A stretch of 64,000 nt of DNA. It comes from Sporolactobacillus mangiferae (lineage in GTDB: Bacteria; Bacillota; Bacilli; Bacillales; Sporolactobacillaceae). Shown here one piece after another: positions 55,917-64,000 of this stretch. The stretch covers positions 248,001 through 312,000 of the forward strand of contig NZ_JAMAST010000003.1 of the NCBI RefSeq assembly GCF_023336505.1, in the 5' to 3' direction. Under the pieces are notes generated by a model. That model saw nothing but the letters and a program-made list of their open reading frames with translations. It ran no database searches and was not told the origin of the DNA. Numbering within the stretch: position 1 is the stretch's first letter; every line of letters starts with the position of its first letter. A program made the translations under genes and the position numbers.

Positions 55917-56660
55917 TCACTCCTCCTCAGAATGAGTGTTCTTCAATTCTGTTCGAATCACTTTTCCGACTTCAAATGTACCGTTTGTCTTATAAGCGCC
56001 TGAATACTCCACACGATCAATTTTGCATCCGTCGCCGATCTCAATGACCGAGCCGCGAACAACGGAAGCCTCGGTATATTCAAGATGTACGTAGTCACCT
56101 TCAATTATCTCGGCCCGAAACCGTTTCACAGGTGCGGCGTTAAACCACGAACGTTTGCGCCTCACGGTTACACGACCGGCGCCAATTTCTTTGACATAGT
56201 TCTCAGCCCGGAACTTAACGGCAATATTGGCTTCATCGCAATTCAGCAATCCAGCAACATAGATGCCGCCGTGCATCTCCAAAGACTCCAGCGAAACATC
56301 ACCTGTGGCTTGCAGCGTGCCGCGCACCTTCAGATTGTCTCCAGTGAGGTTTTTTCCGGCAAACAGTTGACCGTATATGGACGACTGCCGCAGCATGCAA
56401 TCTCCGCCGATTCTTGTCTCGCCCATAAACCGAGCTTCGCCCGCCGCAAACCGCCCATCGACAGAGACCTCACCCATATTTTTAAAATAGTCACAGGACA
56501 GGTCTCCTTTGACAACGCATTCACCCATGACTTTGCATGAGTTGGCTTCCAGTGACCCATTAATTGTGCATTCACCCATAATACGTACTTTGTCGAATGC
56601 TCCGCCTCCCGAGTGCGATTCACCCATGACTCTGAAATCACTTTTACGTTCCTGGCTCAT
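55917..56660 (-). CDS. yhbE: Bactofilin-family protein YhbE
   Basis: 247 residues, same fold as YhbF and clearly its paralogue. Repeats such as VRIMGECTINGSLEANS, CKVMGECVVKGDLSCDY and FKNMGEVSVDGRFAAGE have a Met-Gly-Glu turn rather than Gly-Ser-Gly. The end (EIIEGDYVHLEYTEASVVRG) matches YhbF. The two may co-assemble. The ATG lies ten bases after GGAGG and overlaps the yhbD stop by four bases (ATGA). Confidence 0.9.
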   Translation of the reverse strand: MSQERKSDFRVMGESHSGGGAFDKVRIMGECTINGSLEANSCKVMGECVVKGDLSCDYFKNMGEVSVDGRFAAGEARFMGETRIGGDCMLRQSSIYGQLFAGKNLTGDNLKVRGTLQATGDVSLESLEMHGGIYVAGLLNCDEANIAVKFRAENYVKEIGAGRVTVRRKRSWFNAAPVKRFRAEIIEGDYVHLEYTEASVVRGSVIEIGDGCKIDRVEYSGAYKTNGTFEVGKVIRTELKNTHSEEE

Positions 56661-57328
56661 TTTCGCAAATCCTCCCTGTTTTTATCCGACGGATCCGTCC
56701 GCTCAATGACCGCTTTAAGTCTTTCCATATGTGCGGAAATCCGTTGTTTTCCGATCAGCTTCGCATGCTCGTCCAAGTACACTGCAACGTCCTCTTCAGT
56801 AATGAACACGATGGATACACCCATTTTGCGGACAAAATAGAGGCAACCATTTTTATCATAAATTTTGGAGCTGTTTTTTTTCAGTACATCTAGTAAATCC
56901 TGTGCCTCGAAACGATTCATCTGCCCGCTTTTCAGCATTTGATCCAGAATGGACAAGGTAAGCAGATCATCAAATCGGAATTCGTTCACTTTTGCTGCCA
57001 GTTCCTTGAAAATAATCAGTGTTGCTTCCGAAACAATGTTCTGATCAAGCAATTCCTGTTCGGTTAATACAATTTTAGTTACTGCCCGGGGGGAGAACTT
57101 TTCCGCCAGTTCATCCAGCGAGAGATTATCTTTCATCTCAGAAATCGCCTGTACACGTTTTAATATTTTTTCTTTTGGGAAAAACGTTTCCTGCCCCGTA
57201 AATGTAGCTTTTCGGATAAACCAGGATTCCGGTATAAGCTGTTTTCGCTTCCAGCGATACAGCTGTCCGTAAGAAATTCCAGTGCGTTCGAGAAGCTCCT
57301 TCTTCGTAATCAGTTCTTCATCACGCAC
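56657..57328 (-). CDS. yhbD: MerR-like protein YhbD
   Basis: 223 residues. An N-terminal winged-helix/MerR-like domain (ITKKELLERTGISYGQLYRW and the RKQLIPESWFIRK wing) is followed by a helical region, and by a C-terminal ACT-like stretch (YDKNGCLYFVRKMGVSIVFI). In Bacillus it heads the yhbD-yhbE-yhbF operon and probably acts as its regulator or partner. The GTG at 57328 lies six bases after GGGGGG; upstream in-frame ATGs lack a site. Confidence 0.88.
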   Translation of the reverse strand: MRDEELITKKELLERTGISYGQLYRWKRKQLIPESWFIRKATFTGQETFFPKEKILKRVQAISEMKDNLSLDELAEKFSPRAVTKIVLTEQELLDQNIVSEATLIIFKELAAKVNEFRFDDLLTLSILDQMLKSGQMNRFEAQDLLDVLKKNSSKIYDKNGCLYFVRKMGVSIVFITEEDVAVYLDEHAKLIGKQRISAHMERLKAVIERTDPSDKNREDLRK

Positions 57329-57596
57329 AAGCAGCCCCCCTATCATGATAAAACGAATATAACATAACATTGTTACGTTTTCAAACGATGTATCTCAAAG
57401 ATAAAAGCCTCACACCAGATTCATTGCTGACCACTACTAAGGATTTTTAAAATTTGGTATCCTTTCCAAACTTGTAAACTCCGTGACAACTCTCTTTTGC
57501 AGAGAGTATTTAAGCTATAATACTAGTAAAAGATGGAATTGTATCCATATATTATATTTAATTATTTTTCCAGCACGCATTGAGGGGGATTCGACA

Positions 57597-58571
57597 TTGA
57601 AAGCAAAGCCAAAACTTGAAGACGTTGCAAAAGCCGCTGGCGTCTCACCAACAACAGTCTCACGCGTGTTAAATAACCGTGGTGCCATCAGTGATAAAAC
57701 AAGAAAGCGTGTCCATGATGCCGTTCAAAGGCTGAATTATCATCCTAATGAAATTGCACGTTCGTTATTCGTCAGCAAAACTCATCTCATTGGCATCATC
57801 TTTCCGTCAACCAGCCAGCCATTTTTTGGTGAAATGATTGCCCAAATTGAAAATTTATTATTCGAGAAAAACTATAAGGTGCTGATCTGCAATACGATGG
57901 ATCAGGCAGACAAAGAAAAAAACTATCTGAATATGCTGCTTGCCAGCCAGGTAGACGGAGTGATTATCGGTACGCATAGTCTCGGTATTGATGCTTATCT
58001 GCAGGCCCAATTGCCAGTCATCGCCATCGATCGTGACGCCACCGGAACCGTCACCGTTGTCAGAAGTGATCATTATCAGGGAGGCAGAATGGCAACGGAG
58101 GAACTGCTTCGTCAAGGGCGGACCCGAATTGTTCATGTCAATGGCATGCATACGCGCAGATCACTTTCCTGCAGTCAGCAGCAGAAAGGCTATGAAGATG
58201 CGATGGAGGCGCACGGACTTCCCTGCAAAACTTATAACATTGAGTCGTCACTTGATATACGTGCCAAAAAACAGCTGCTCAAAACAATGATTGCCAGCCA
58301 TCTGAATCTTGAGGGGATTTTTCTCAGTGACGACATCACTGCGGCCATCGCACTGAGCATCATTCGAAAGATGGACCGGGATATTGCCGTCGTCGGTTAC
58401 GATGGCACGACTACGGTGACCACCTGTCTTCCTGAACTGACAACCATTGTTCAGCCGATTCGCGCGATGGCTAAATTAACCGTTGACCTTCTTTTAAAAG
58501 AAATCAGCAACGAATTCAGCGGCATAAAGAGAAACTACGTTTTGCCAGTCACACTAAAAAAGGGAGAATAG
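57597..58571 (+). CDS. LacI-family transcriptional regulator
   Basis: 324 residues. The DNA-binding part is textbook LacI: LEDVAKAAGVSPTTVSRVLN with the hinge NEIARSLFVSKTH. The sugar-binding-like core follows (LIGIIFPSTSQPFFGEMIAQ; VDGVIIGTHS; IAVVGYDGTT). No target gene is obvious; it is followed by a repeat and a terminator, and the phosphoketolase gene lies 1.4 kb beyond. The TTG at 57597 lies eight bases after GAGGGGG. Confidence 0.92.
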   Translation: MKAKPKLEDVAKAAGVSPTTVSRVLNNRGAISDKTRKRVHDAVQRLNYHPNEIARSLFVSKTHLIGIIFPSTSQPFFGEMIAQIENLLFEKNYKVLICNTMDQADKEKNYLNMLLASQVDGVIIGTHSLGIDAYLQAQLPVIAIDRDATGTVTVVRSDHYQGGRMATEELLRQGRTRIVHVNGMHTRRSLSCSQQQKGYEDAMEAHGLPCKTYNIESSLDIRAKKQLLKTMIASHLNLEGIFLSDDITAAIALSIIRKMDRDIAVVGYDGTTTVTTCLPELTTIVQPIRAMAKLTVDLLLKEISNEFSGIKRNYVLPVTLKKGE

Positions 58572-58633
58572 ACAGAAAAATGATTCAGTTGACTGATGTG
58601 CTGCATCATCAACGATTGTTAGCCACCGTTTGT

Positions 58634-58720
58634 TAACCTTTGCCAAGCCACTGACAAAGGCAAAGACGCCGCCGCACTTATACGATAATCCGCTGAATTT
58701 TAAACTTCCTTATAGTATAA
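58634..58720 (+). repeat. Short-type intergenic repeat
   Basis: AACCTTTGCCAAGCCACTGA, CAAAGGCAAAG, CGCCGCACTTATACGATAAT, CCGCTGAATTTTAAAC, TTCCTTATAGTATAA. Confidence 0.85.
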
Positions 58721-58724
58721 AATG

Positions 58725-58752
58725 AAAAGCATCCGCTCGGGATGCTTTTTTT
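58725..58752. terminator. Bidirectional terminator
   Basis: AAAAGCATCC and GGATGCTTTT pair around GCTCG; T runs follow on both strands. Closes the LacI gene and the leftward hexapeptide gene. Confidence 0.85.
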
Positions 58753-58760
58753 CTTCTCTG

Positions 58761-59483
58761 TTAAGGTTTCAGTTTCAGTTTCTTATTCGGTGTAAGAGTA
58801 AGTTCTTTTCCGCCCATCGATACCCGTGTTTCTTTCGGTATGAATCCATGAACACGGGTCAGCGGGAACACCCATGTGTATGGGCCAATACAGGTTCCAG
58901 GGAGCGTCGCGGAATTAGCGCCGATTCTGCTGTAATCGCCGAGGACGCACCCGAAGAAATCCGTTTGAAAAGGAGTGTAGACGCCGTCCACTTTAACTCC
59001 GATAATTCCCTGATCGAAACGCCGATTCGCAATAATGGTCCCCGAACCGACTCGCGCACCCTGACCGATAACTGAATCACCGGCAAACGTAAAACTCTGC
59101 ACCTTCGCTCCGTTACCGATAATGGCATGCTTGACTTCGCATCCGTGCCCGATCACGCAGTGATTGCCAATAATCGTATACGGACGGATCAGCGCACCGG
59201 ACTGAATGGTGACGTTCTCACCAATAATGACAGGGCCTTCAATGGTGACTTGTGAATGAATGACCGTACCCTTGCCGATTGAATAATTGCCATGCAGATA
59301 GCTGCCTTCAGCAAGCTGTCCTTCATTTTGTTTCAGGTTTTTCTTTTCCACACGCTCCTTGACGATCTCCGTCGCTTTTTTCAATGATTCCCATGGATAC
59401 TCAACGTCCTGGAAGACTTCAGGTACGTAAAAAGTGTCCCTATTTTCAAAGAAATAGTCCAGTCTCAGTTGCTCCCCACTCAA
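58761..59483 (-). CDS. Hexapeptide-repeat (left-handed beta-helix) protein
   Basis: 240 residues. The middle carries about ten hexapeptide turns (GNYSIGKGTVIHSQVTIEGP, VIIGENVTIQSGALIRPYTI, GNHCVIGHGCEVKHAIIGNG), as in GlmU C-terminal and related acyl/nucleotidyl transferases. The enzyme activity cannot be read. The TTG at 59483 lies eight bases after GGAGG; longer in-frame starts (59615, 59573) have no binding site. Confidence 0.75.
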   Translation of the reverse strand: MSGEQLRLDYFFENRDTFYVPEVFQDVEYPWESLKKATEIVKERVEKKNLKQNEGQLAEGSYLHGNYSIGKGTVIHSQVTIEGPVIIGENVTIQSGALIRPYTIIGNHCVIGHGCEVKHAIIGNGAKVQSFTFAGDSVIGQGARVGSGTIIANRRFDQGIIGVKVDGVYTPFQTDFFGCVLGDYSRIGANSATLPGTCIGPYTWVFPLTRVHGFIPKETRVSMGGKELTLTPNKKLKLKP

Positions 59484-59627
59484 ATTAAAAACCTCCAGTG
59501 CTGATGTTAAAACGCTATAGCGATGCAAGGGCATCGATCGTTTGGCTATGCAAAGCCGATTATTCTTTTCCATTATATCCGCAATCACCAAGTTTTTGTA
59601 GCGGAGATCGATCACACTCGATGATCG

Positions 59628-59767
59628 AGGGCTGCAGAATATCCTGTTGTATCGACGGGATATAGATCCATGCAGCTGCTCGCTGGCATCATCAGCGCGT
59701 CTCCGCTTTGATGCTTAGCGGATCCATTGTTTGATTACTTACAGGGCAACATTTTAAACTTTCTTTA
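59628..59767 (+). repeat. Long-type intergenic repeat, degenerate
   Basis: CAGCTGCTCGCTGGCATC, CGTCTCCGCTTTGATGCTTA, CCATTGTTTGATTACTTACA and the tail TTTTAAACTTTCTTTA. The rest of 59484-59952 is the phosphoketolase upstream region with a TATACT box at 59911 and nothing else I can name. Confidence 0.6.
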
Positions 59768-59952
59768 CCGCTTAAAAAGGGGTCTGCATCCCGAATCGCG
59801 AATTCATATAAGATATCACGCCATTTCAAATGATCTAGGCTGCTTCAATGTGCGCTTGGCGTCATCTTTTCCCGATCGAGACTTATTTTTTCCTTCATAC
59901 TGACGAACACTATACTATGGACATCACGATGCTGAAAGGAGCTGCAGTATAT

Positions 59953-62337
59953 ATGGAAGAATCAAAAGAAAAGTTAACGGACTACTCCGCAAAGTCCTAT
60001 TTTGATAAATTGGATAAATATTGGCGTGCAGCGAATTACCTGTCAATCGGCCAAATCTATCTAAAAGACAATCCGCTGCTCGACCGTCCGATTGTTGCGA
60101 GCGATATTAAAGTGCATCCGATTGGCCATTGGGGCACGATCTCCGGCCAGAATTTCATCTATGCACACCTCAATCGCATCATCAACAAATACGATGTGCA
60201 CATGTGCTACATAGAAGGCCCAGGTCACGGCGGACAGGTGATGGTATCAAACAGCTATCTGGATGGAAGCTACAGTGAAATTTATCCTGATTTCCCGCAA
60301 GATAGGCAGGGGATGCAGCGCCTGTTCAAACATTTTTCCTGGCCGGGCGGTTTCGCCTCCCACGCCGCACCGGAAACGCCGGGATCGATTCATGAAGGGG
60401 GCGAACTCGGCTATTCAATTGCTCACGGTGTCGGTGCCATTCTGGACAATCCGGATCAAATTGCCGCTGTTGTCATCGGTGATGGTGAAGCCGAAACCGG
60501 ACCGCTGGCCACTGCCTGGCACGCTAACCATTTTATTAATCCGATTCATGATGGTGCCATTCTGCCAATTGTTTACATTAATGGCTATAAGTTAAGCAAT
60601 CCGACTTTGTTCTCGCGCACTTCTGATGAAGACCTAAGAAAATATTTTGAAGGCTTGGGATGGGCGCCTTACTTCGTCGCTGGCAGCGATCCGCAGATCA
60701 TGCACCCGGCGATGGCCGCCGCACTTGATCAGGCCATCGAACAAATCATCCGCATCCAAAAAAACGCACGTGAAAATGACGATCCAGCCATGCCGCATTG
60801 GCCGGTGATCATTTTCCGCAGTCCAAAAGGATGGACCGGGCCAAAATTCTGGGAAGGTAAGCCAGTCGAAGACTCATTCCGTTCACATCAAATCCCGATC
60901 CCGGTTGATCAGCAACATCTGGAGCATGTTGACGAACTAGTGCGCTGGCTGAAATCCTACCATCCGGAAGAATTGTTTCGTGCAGATGGATCACCGGTTT
61001 CAGAAGTGGCCTCAATTCCTCCGAAAGGACGCAAACGTATGTCCGTCAACCCAATTACCAATGGAGGGATCGATCCACGGCCACTCCGGCTCCCGGATCA
61101 TCGCGGATATGCGATCGACATTAAAGCGCACGGCAGCCAGACCGCTCAGGACATGATCGTCTTCGGCAGCTATGTCCGCGATCTCATTCGACTCAACCCG
61201 ACTAACTTTCGCGTTTTCGGACCGGATGAAACCGCATCGAACCGGCTGACTCCTGTCTTTGAAACGAGCAGCAGGCAATGGCTTGGCCGTATCGACGAGC
61301 CGAGAGATGAATTCGTTGCGCCTGCCGGACGTATTCTCGACGCGCAATTGTCCGAGCACCAGGCAGAAGGCTGGTTTGAGGGTTATATCCTCACTGGCCG
61401 CCACGGTTTCTTCGCAAGCTACGAGGCCTTTCTGCGTGTCGTCGATTCAATGATCACACAATATTTCAAATGGCTGCGTAAATCGAGTGAACTCACCTGG
61501 AGAAGATCATCTCCTTCTTTAAATCTGATTGCCTCTTCGACCGTTTTTCAGCAGGATCATAACGGATACACCCATCAGGATCCGGGATTGCTTACGCATC
61601 TTGCTGAAAAAAAACAGGAATACATTCGTGAGTATCTGCCCGCGGACGCCAATACACTGCTTGCCGTTGCAGCAAAAGTTTTTAAGAGCAGCGATAAAAT
61701 TAATTTAGTCGTCGCATCAAAACACCCGCGTCCGCAATGGTTTTCAATGGATGAAGCGACCGAACTCGTTGACACTGGGCTTGGCATCATCGACTGGGCG
61801 AGCACCGATCAGGGAACAGAACCTGATATCGTTATCGCGAGTGCCGGTACCGAACCGACATTGGAATGTCTGGCAGCCATTCAGCTTCTGCATCGAACTT
61901 TCTCTGAGATGAAAATACGCTTTGTGAATGTGGTTGATTTACTCAAGTTGAGAACACCGAAAAAAAGCAGCCGGGGTCTCTCCAATGAGGCTTTTGACCA
62001 TTACTTTACCAGAGACAGGCCGGTGCTTTTCGCCTTTCATGGCTACGAGGGTTTAATTGAAAGCCTGTTCTATGGCAGGCATAACCGAAATCTGACCGTT
62101 CACGGCTATCGTGAGAACGGAGATATCACGACACCCTTTGATATGCGCGTGCTGAATCACCTTGATCGCTTCCATCTCGCAAAGGCAGCAGTGCTCATGC
62201 AGCCGCGCTGCGCGGAGAAGCGTGACGCATTCATTGCCAGGATGGATCACGCCATTGCCAGACACAACCGTTATATTCGCGAAGAAGGCGATGATTTACC
62301 AGAAGTTCTTGAATGGAAATGGACACCGTTAAAGTAA
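59953..62337 (+). CDS. Phosphoketolase
   Basis: 794 residues, the normal length of Xfp/Xpk. A thiamine-diphosphate enzyme that splits xylulose 5-phosphate (and often fructose 6-phosphate) with phosphate into acetyl phosphate and glyceraldehyde 3-phosphate; the key step of heterolactic fermentation. [20 protein letters not shown], the TPP-binding [40 protein letters not shown] and [17 protein letters not shown]-like (here [20 protein letters not shown]) are present. The ATG at 59953 follows AAAGGAG by 11 bases. Monocistronic. Confidence 0.96.
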   Translation: MEESKEKLTDYSAKSYFDKLDKYWRAANYLSIGQIYLKDNPLLDRPIVASDIKVHPIGHWGTISGQNFIYAHLNRIINKYDVHMCYIEGPGHGGQVMVSNSYLDGSYSEIYPDFPQDRQGMQRLFKHFSWPGGFASHAAPETPGSIHEGGELGYSIAHGVGAILDNPDQIAAVVIGDGEAETGPLATAWHANHFINPIHDGAILPIVYINGYKLSNPTLFSRTSDEDLRKYFEGLGWAPYFVAGSDPQIMHPAMAAALDQAIEQIIRIQKNARENDDPAMPHWPVIIFRSPKGWTGPKFWEGKPVEDSFRSHQIPIPVDQQHLEHVDELVRWLKSYHPEELFRADGSPVSEVASIPPKGRKRMSVNPITNGGIDPRPLRLPDHRGYAIDIKAHGSQTAQDMIVFGSYVRDLIRLNPTNFRVFGPDETASNRLTPVFETSSRQWLGRIDEPRDEFVAPAGRILDAQLSEHQAEGWFEGYILTGRHGFFASYEAFLRVVDSMITQYFKWLRKSSELTWRRSSPSLNLIASSTVFQQDHNGYTHQDPGLLTHLAEKKQEYIREYLPADANTLLAVAAKVFKSSDKINLVVASKHPRPQWFSMDEATELVDTGLGIIDWASTDQGTEPDIVIASAGTEPTLECLAAIQLLHRTFSEMKIRFVNVVDLLKLRTPKKSSRGLSNEAFDHYFTRDRPVLFAFHGYEGLIESLFYGRHNRNLTVHGYRENGDITTPFDMRVLNHLDRFHLAKAAVLMQPRCAEKRDAFIARMDHAIARHNRYIREEGDDLPEVLEWKWTPLK

Positions 62338-62340
62338 ATT

Positions 62341-62414
62341 AGAAAACCTGACTTTGCCAAACCTCTGACGAAGGCAAAGACGTAGTTGCACTTAAGATGT
62401 AAATTCAAGAGTAA
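62341..62414 (+). repeat. Short-type repeat, variant tail
   Basis: AGAAAACCTGACTTTGCCAA, GACGAAGGCAAAG, GTTGCACTTAAGATGTAA, ATTCAAGAGTA. Same variant as 40862-40932, and likewise followed by an ACCGGGTTG hairpin. Confidence 0.8.
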
Positions 62415-62421
62415 AAAAAGG

Positions 62422-62497
62422 AAAACCGGGTTGCTTCAATCCGAATAGCGCCGTCTTCAGTCCACGTTTCACCAGGCTGTCGCAACCCCGGGGTAAA
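62422..62497 (+). other. Long hairpin after phosphoketolase gene
   Basis: AACCGGGTTGC can pair with GCAACCCCGGGG 50 bases on. It stands where the long-type repeat starts at 40937. A second hairpin, CAAGACTG...CAGTCTTG, lies at 62573-62616. These may end phosphoketolase transcripts. No gene is seen in 62498-62745. Confidence 0.45.
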
Positions 62498-62745
62498 ACT
62501 CCCTGCGTATCAGCAGCCTGATGGAACCATTCAGCAAGTGAACTCAATCCGTGGCGCGCAGCATGAATAAAACAAGACTGTCTTATCTCGCATACACATG
62601 CATGAGGCAGTCTTGCTTTCTGTAAGTTGCTGCTCTCCGCTCTTTTTCGGGCAGGTAGCTGTGCATTGCTGAACAGCTATATTCTCCACTATAATAAATA
62701 CATCGATAACAAAGCGACACACCATATCGGAATGGGGGATTGCGT

Positions 62746-63267
62746 TTGACCGCCTATTTACGCAAAGCTTCAATAGAAGATTATCCCGAAATCATAACCA
62801 TTGTTGAACAAGCAAAACGATTGTTAAAAGCGGATGGCATCGATCAATGGCAGAACGGATATCCCGACGAAGCGACTCTGCGCGATGATATTGTACAGAA
62901 GAGGGCCAATGTCCTTGTCATTGACGGACACGTCGCCGGTATCGGTATTATTTCCGAGGAAATCGATCCGGCATACGAAGCGATTGAGCAGGGCTCCTGG
63001 AAGATTTCCAGTGAAACCGGCTATGCATCCATTCACCGTGTAGCGATTTCATCCGATTTTCGCGGACTGCACTTGTCTTCCGTATTGATGAGCCACCTCA
63101 TCACCGCTGCCGCGCTTCAAGGGCATACAGATATCCGCATTGATACGCATCCCGAAAATCCACGCATGCAGCACGTGATTAAGCAGGCCGGTTTTGATTA
63201 CCGCGGCGTGGTTCATCTGGACATGCCGAACGGCAAACGACTCGCCTATCAGCTGATCCTTAATTGA
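62746..63267 (+). CDS. GNAT-family N-acetyltransferase
   Basis: 173 residues. Acetyl-CoA-binding core IHRVAISSDFRGLHLSSVLM, with the DWQW-like IDQWQNGYPDEATLRDDI in the N-terminal half typical of a common Firmicute GNAT subgroup. The fourth motif is IRIDTHPENPRMQHVIKQAG. Target unknown. The TTG at 62746 lies seven bases after GGGGG; the TTG at 62740 abuts it. Confidence 0.88.
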   Translation: MTAYLRKASIEDYPEIITIVEQAKRLLKADGIDQWQNGYPDEATLRDDIVQKRANVLVIDGHVAGIGIISEEIDPAYEAIEQGSWKISSETGYASIHRVAISSDFRGLHLSSVLMSHLITAAALQGHTDIRIDTHPENPRMQHVIKQAGFDYRGVVHLDMPNGKRLAYQLILN

Positions 63268-63296
63268 TACATTCGCCCATACCGCGCGCACCGCAA

Positions 63297-63333
63297 TGGA
63301 AAAAGCAGCCGGCTTTTCAGGCTGCTTTTTTGT
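63297..63333 (+). terminator. Terminator of the GNAT gene
   Basis: AAAAAGCAGCC and GGCTGCTTTTTT pair around nine bases, followed by TGTATG. Confidence 0.88.
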
Positions 63334-63503
63334 ATGATAAGTAACAGGCCAGCAAAATAAGATCTCGACCAGAAAGCAAAGAGAAGTGCGCAGATGCTGC
63401 AAAAACCCGAAGATTTCACAAGTCTGAGGGTCCGTCGGTGTAGATGACGACTTTGAATGATTCGCAAACCTCATTTTTCTTCTCACAGGTAGCCAGTTGA
63501 AAC

Positions 63504-63716
63504 CTATCTTGAGAAAATGCCTTTTAAGAGCTTGTACACACCAATGGCAAGCAGAATAATCAACAGCCACTTCAGCATGAACCGAAAAAAAACGAAGAAA
63601 ATCAGAGCAGTAATACCAATTATGAGCCACGCCAGCGATGTGATCAGCAATCCGCCGATTGCTAGAAAGATGACAAATATAAGAATTGCCGCAAACAGTC
63701 CGACAATCAGTCCCAT
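63504..63716 (-). CDS. Small hydrophobic membrane protein, 70 aa
   Basis: Two long hydrophobic stretches (LIVGLFAAILIFVIFLAIGG and SLAWLIIGITALIFFVFF) and a third after MLKW, ending in KLLKGIFSR. The ATG at 63716 lies nine bases after AAAGGA; longer open frame upstream has no site. No cysteine or charged motif. Short membrane proteins of this look (PspC/YhbX-like) occur in Firmicutes, but I do not assign a family. The 280 bases beyond it, to the window end, hold no feature I can support. Confidence 0.6.
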   Translation of the reverse strand: MGLIVGLFAAILIFVIFLAIGGLLITSLAWLIIGITALIFFVFFRFMLKWLLIILLAIGVYKLLKGIFSR

Positions 63717-64000
63717 TCCGTTCGTTCCTTTCCACCCGTTGTGGTTTCGAAAAATACGAATTCCAGCATCTCTGAAGAATTCTTTGTCGCTTCTTCCCAC
63801 CCCCTGCCGTCCCAAGGATAATGCTGCGCATGCGTACGGATTGGCCCATTTGCGAAAAATGCTGGGTTGAAAAGTGTGACCAGTCTGCTTAAATACAATG
63901 TGAGTACTCGTTTTCACACTTAAATTCAGCAGACCATCAGCTGTATCGTTTAACAGTGCTTTGTGATTAGTATAACTGAAATTAGTGATGGCGAGCATGG

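Noticed and set aside
63049-63849. 266-codon minus-strand open frame
   Set aside because: Overlaps the GNAT gene antisense, its terminator and the small membrane protein; no binding site or recognisable domain.

Overview
The window reads as chromosomal DNA of a spore-former-lineage, lactic-acid-producing member of the Bacillales, and Sporolactobacillus or a close relative is my best guess. The basis is a D-lactate dehydrogenase beside a phosphoketolase, lactobacillus-like peptidases (PepT, PepC), Bacillus-type genes (helD, yhbD-yhbE-yhbF, ugtP-like, gbsR/opuA, pxpABC), AGGAGG-type ribosome binding sites with frequent TTG/GTG starts, sigma-A promoters and a SAM-I riboswitch. The genus is inferred from gene content, not proven. 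No transposase, phage or CRISPR genes were found.

Layout. 0-7 kb: a truncated hybrid sensor kinase, helD, two small unknown proteins and a YbaK-type deacylase. 7-12 kb: a PfoR-like PTS IIC, an AAG-type DNA glycosylase, a TerB-DnaJ membrane protein and an unknown transporter. 12-18.9 kb: an NMT1/SsuA-type ABC importer, a two-gene ABC exporter, and a TetR gene overlapping a membrane-protein gene with an in-frame stop. 19-29 kb: pepT, an MFS carrier divergent from a UgtP-like glycosyltransferase, a LysE exporter, rlmN, an AI-2E family protein and pepC. 29-36.9 kb: pxpA/pxpBC (5-oxoproline hydrolysis), an aldehyde dehydrogenase, a SAM riboswitch with metY, and a type II NADH dehydrogenase. 37-42.5 kb: a tRNA-Glu(CUC), the deoB-pdp-deoC operon and a panE-like gene behind a leader-peptide attenuator. 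42.6-47 kb: the opuA glycine betaine operon divergent from a GbsR-type regulator. 47-52.7 kb: ldhD with a Rex-like site, a nucleoside phosphorylase-like protein, a lipoprotein, an SDR and an aminotransferase. 53-64 kb: an amidohydrolase, a hypoxanthine-DNA glycosylase, the bactofilin operon yhbDEF, a LacI regulator, a hexapeptide-repeat protein, phosphoketolase, a GNAT acetyltransferase and a small membrane protein.

Two signals go beyond ordinary annotation. (1) The panE-like gene follows a 17-bp-spaced consensus promoter, a 15-codon leader ORF ending Val-Val-Val-Ile-Leu-Ile-Ser, and three mutually exclusive RNA pairings ending in a terminator. This is the layout of a trp/ilv-type ribosome-mediated attenuator, predicted to tie ketopantoate reduction to branched-chain amino acid supply. 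(2) About twenty intergenic spaces carry copies of a modular repeat. A short form (about 95 bp, hairpin plus palindromic tail) and a long GC-rich form (up to about 450 bp) share the same 3' tail and sometimes join end to end. Two short copies flank the tRNA gene.

Metabolically the window combines pentose/nucleoside catabolism (deoB, pdp, deoC giving pentose phosphates and acetaldehyde; phosphoketolase; aldehyde dehydrogenase; D-lactate dehydrogenase), peptide use (pepT, pepC, pxpABC), methionine synthesis and osmoprotection.
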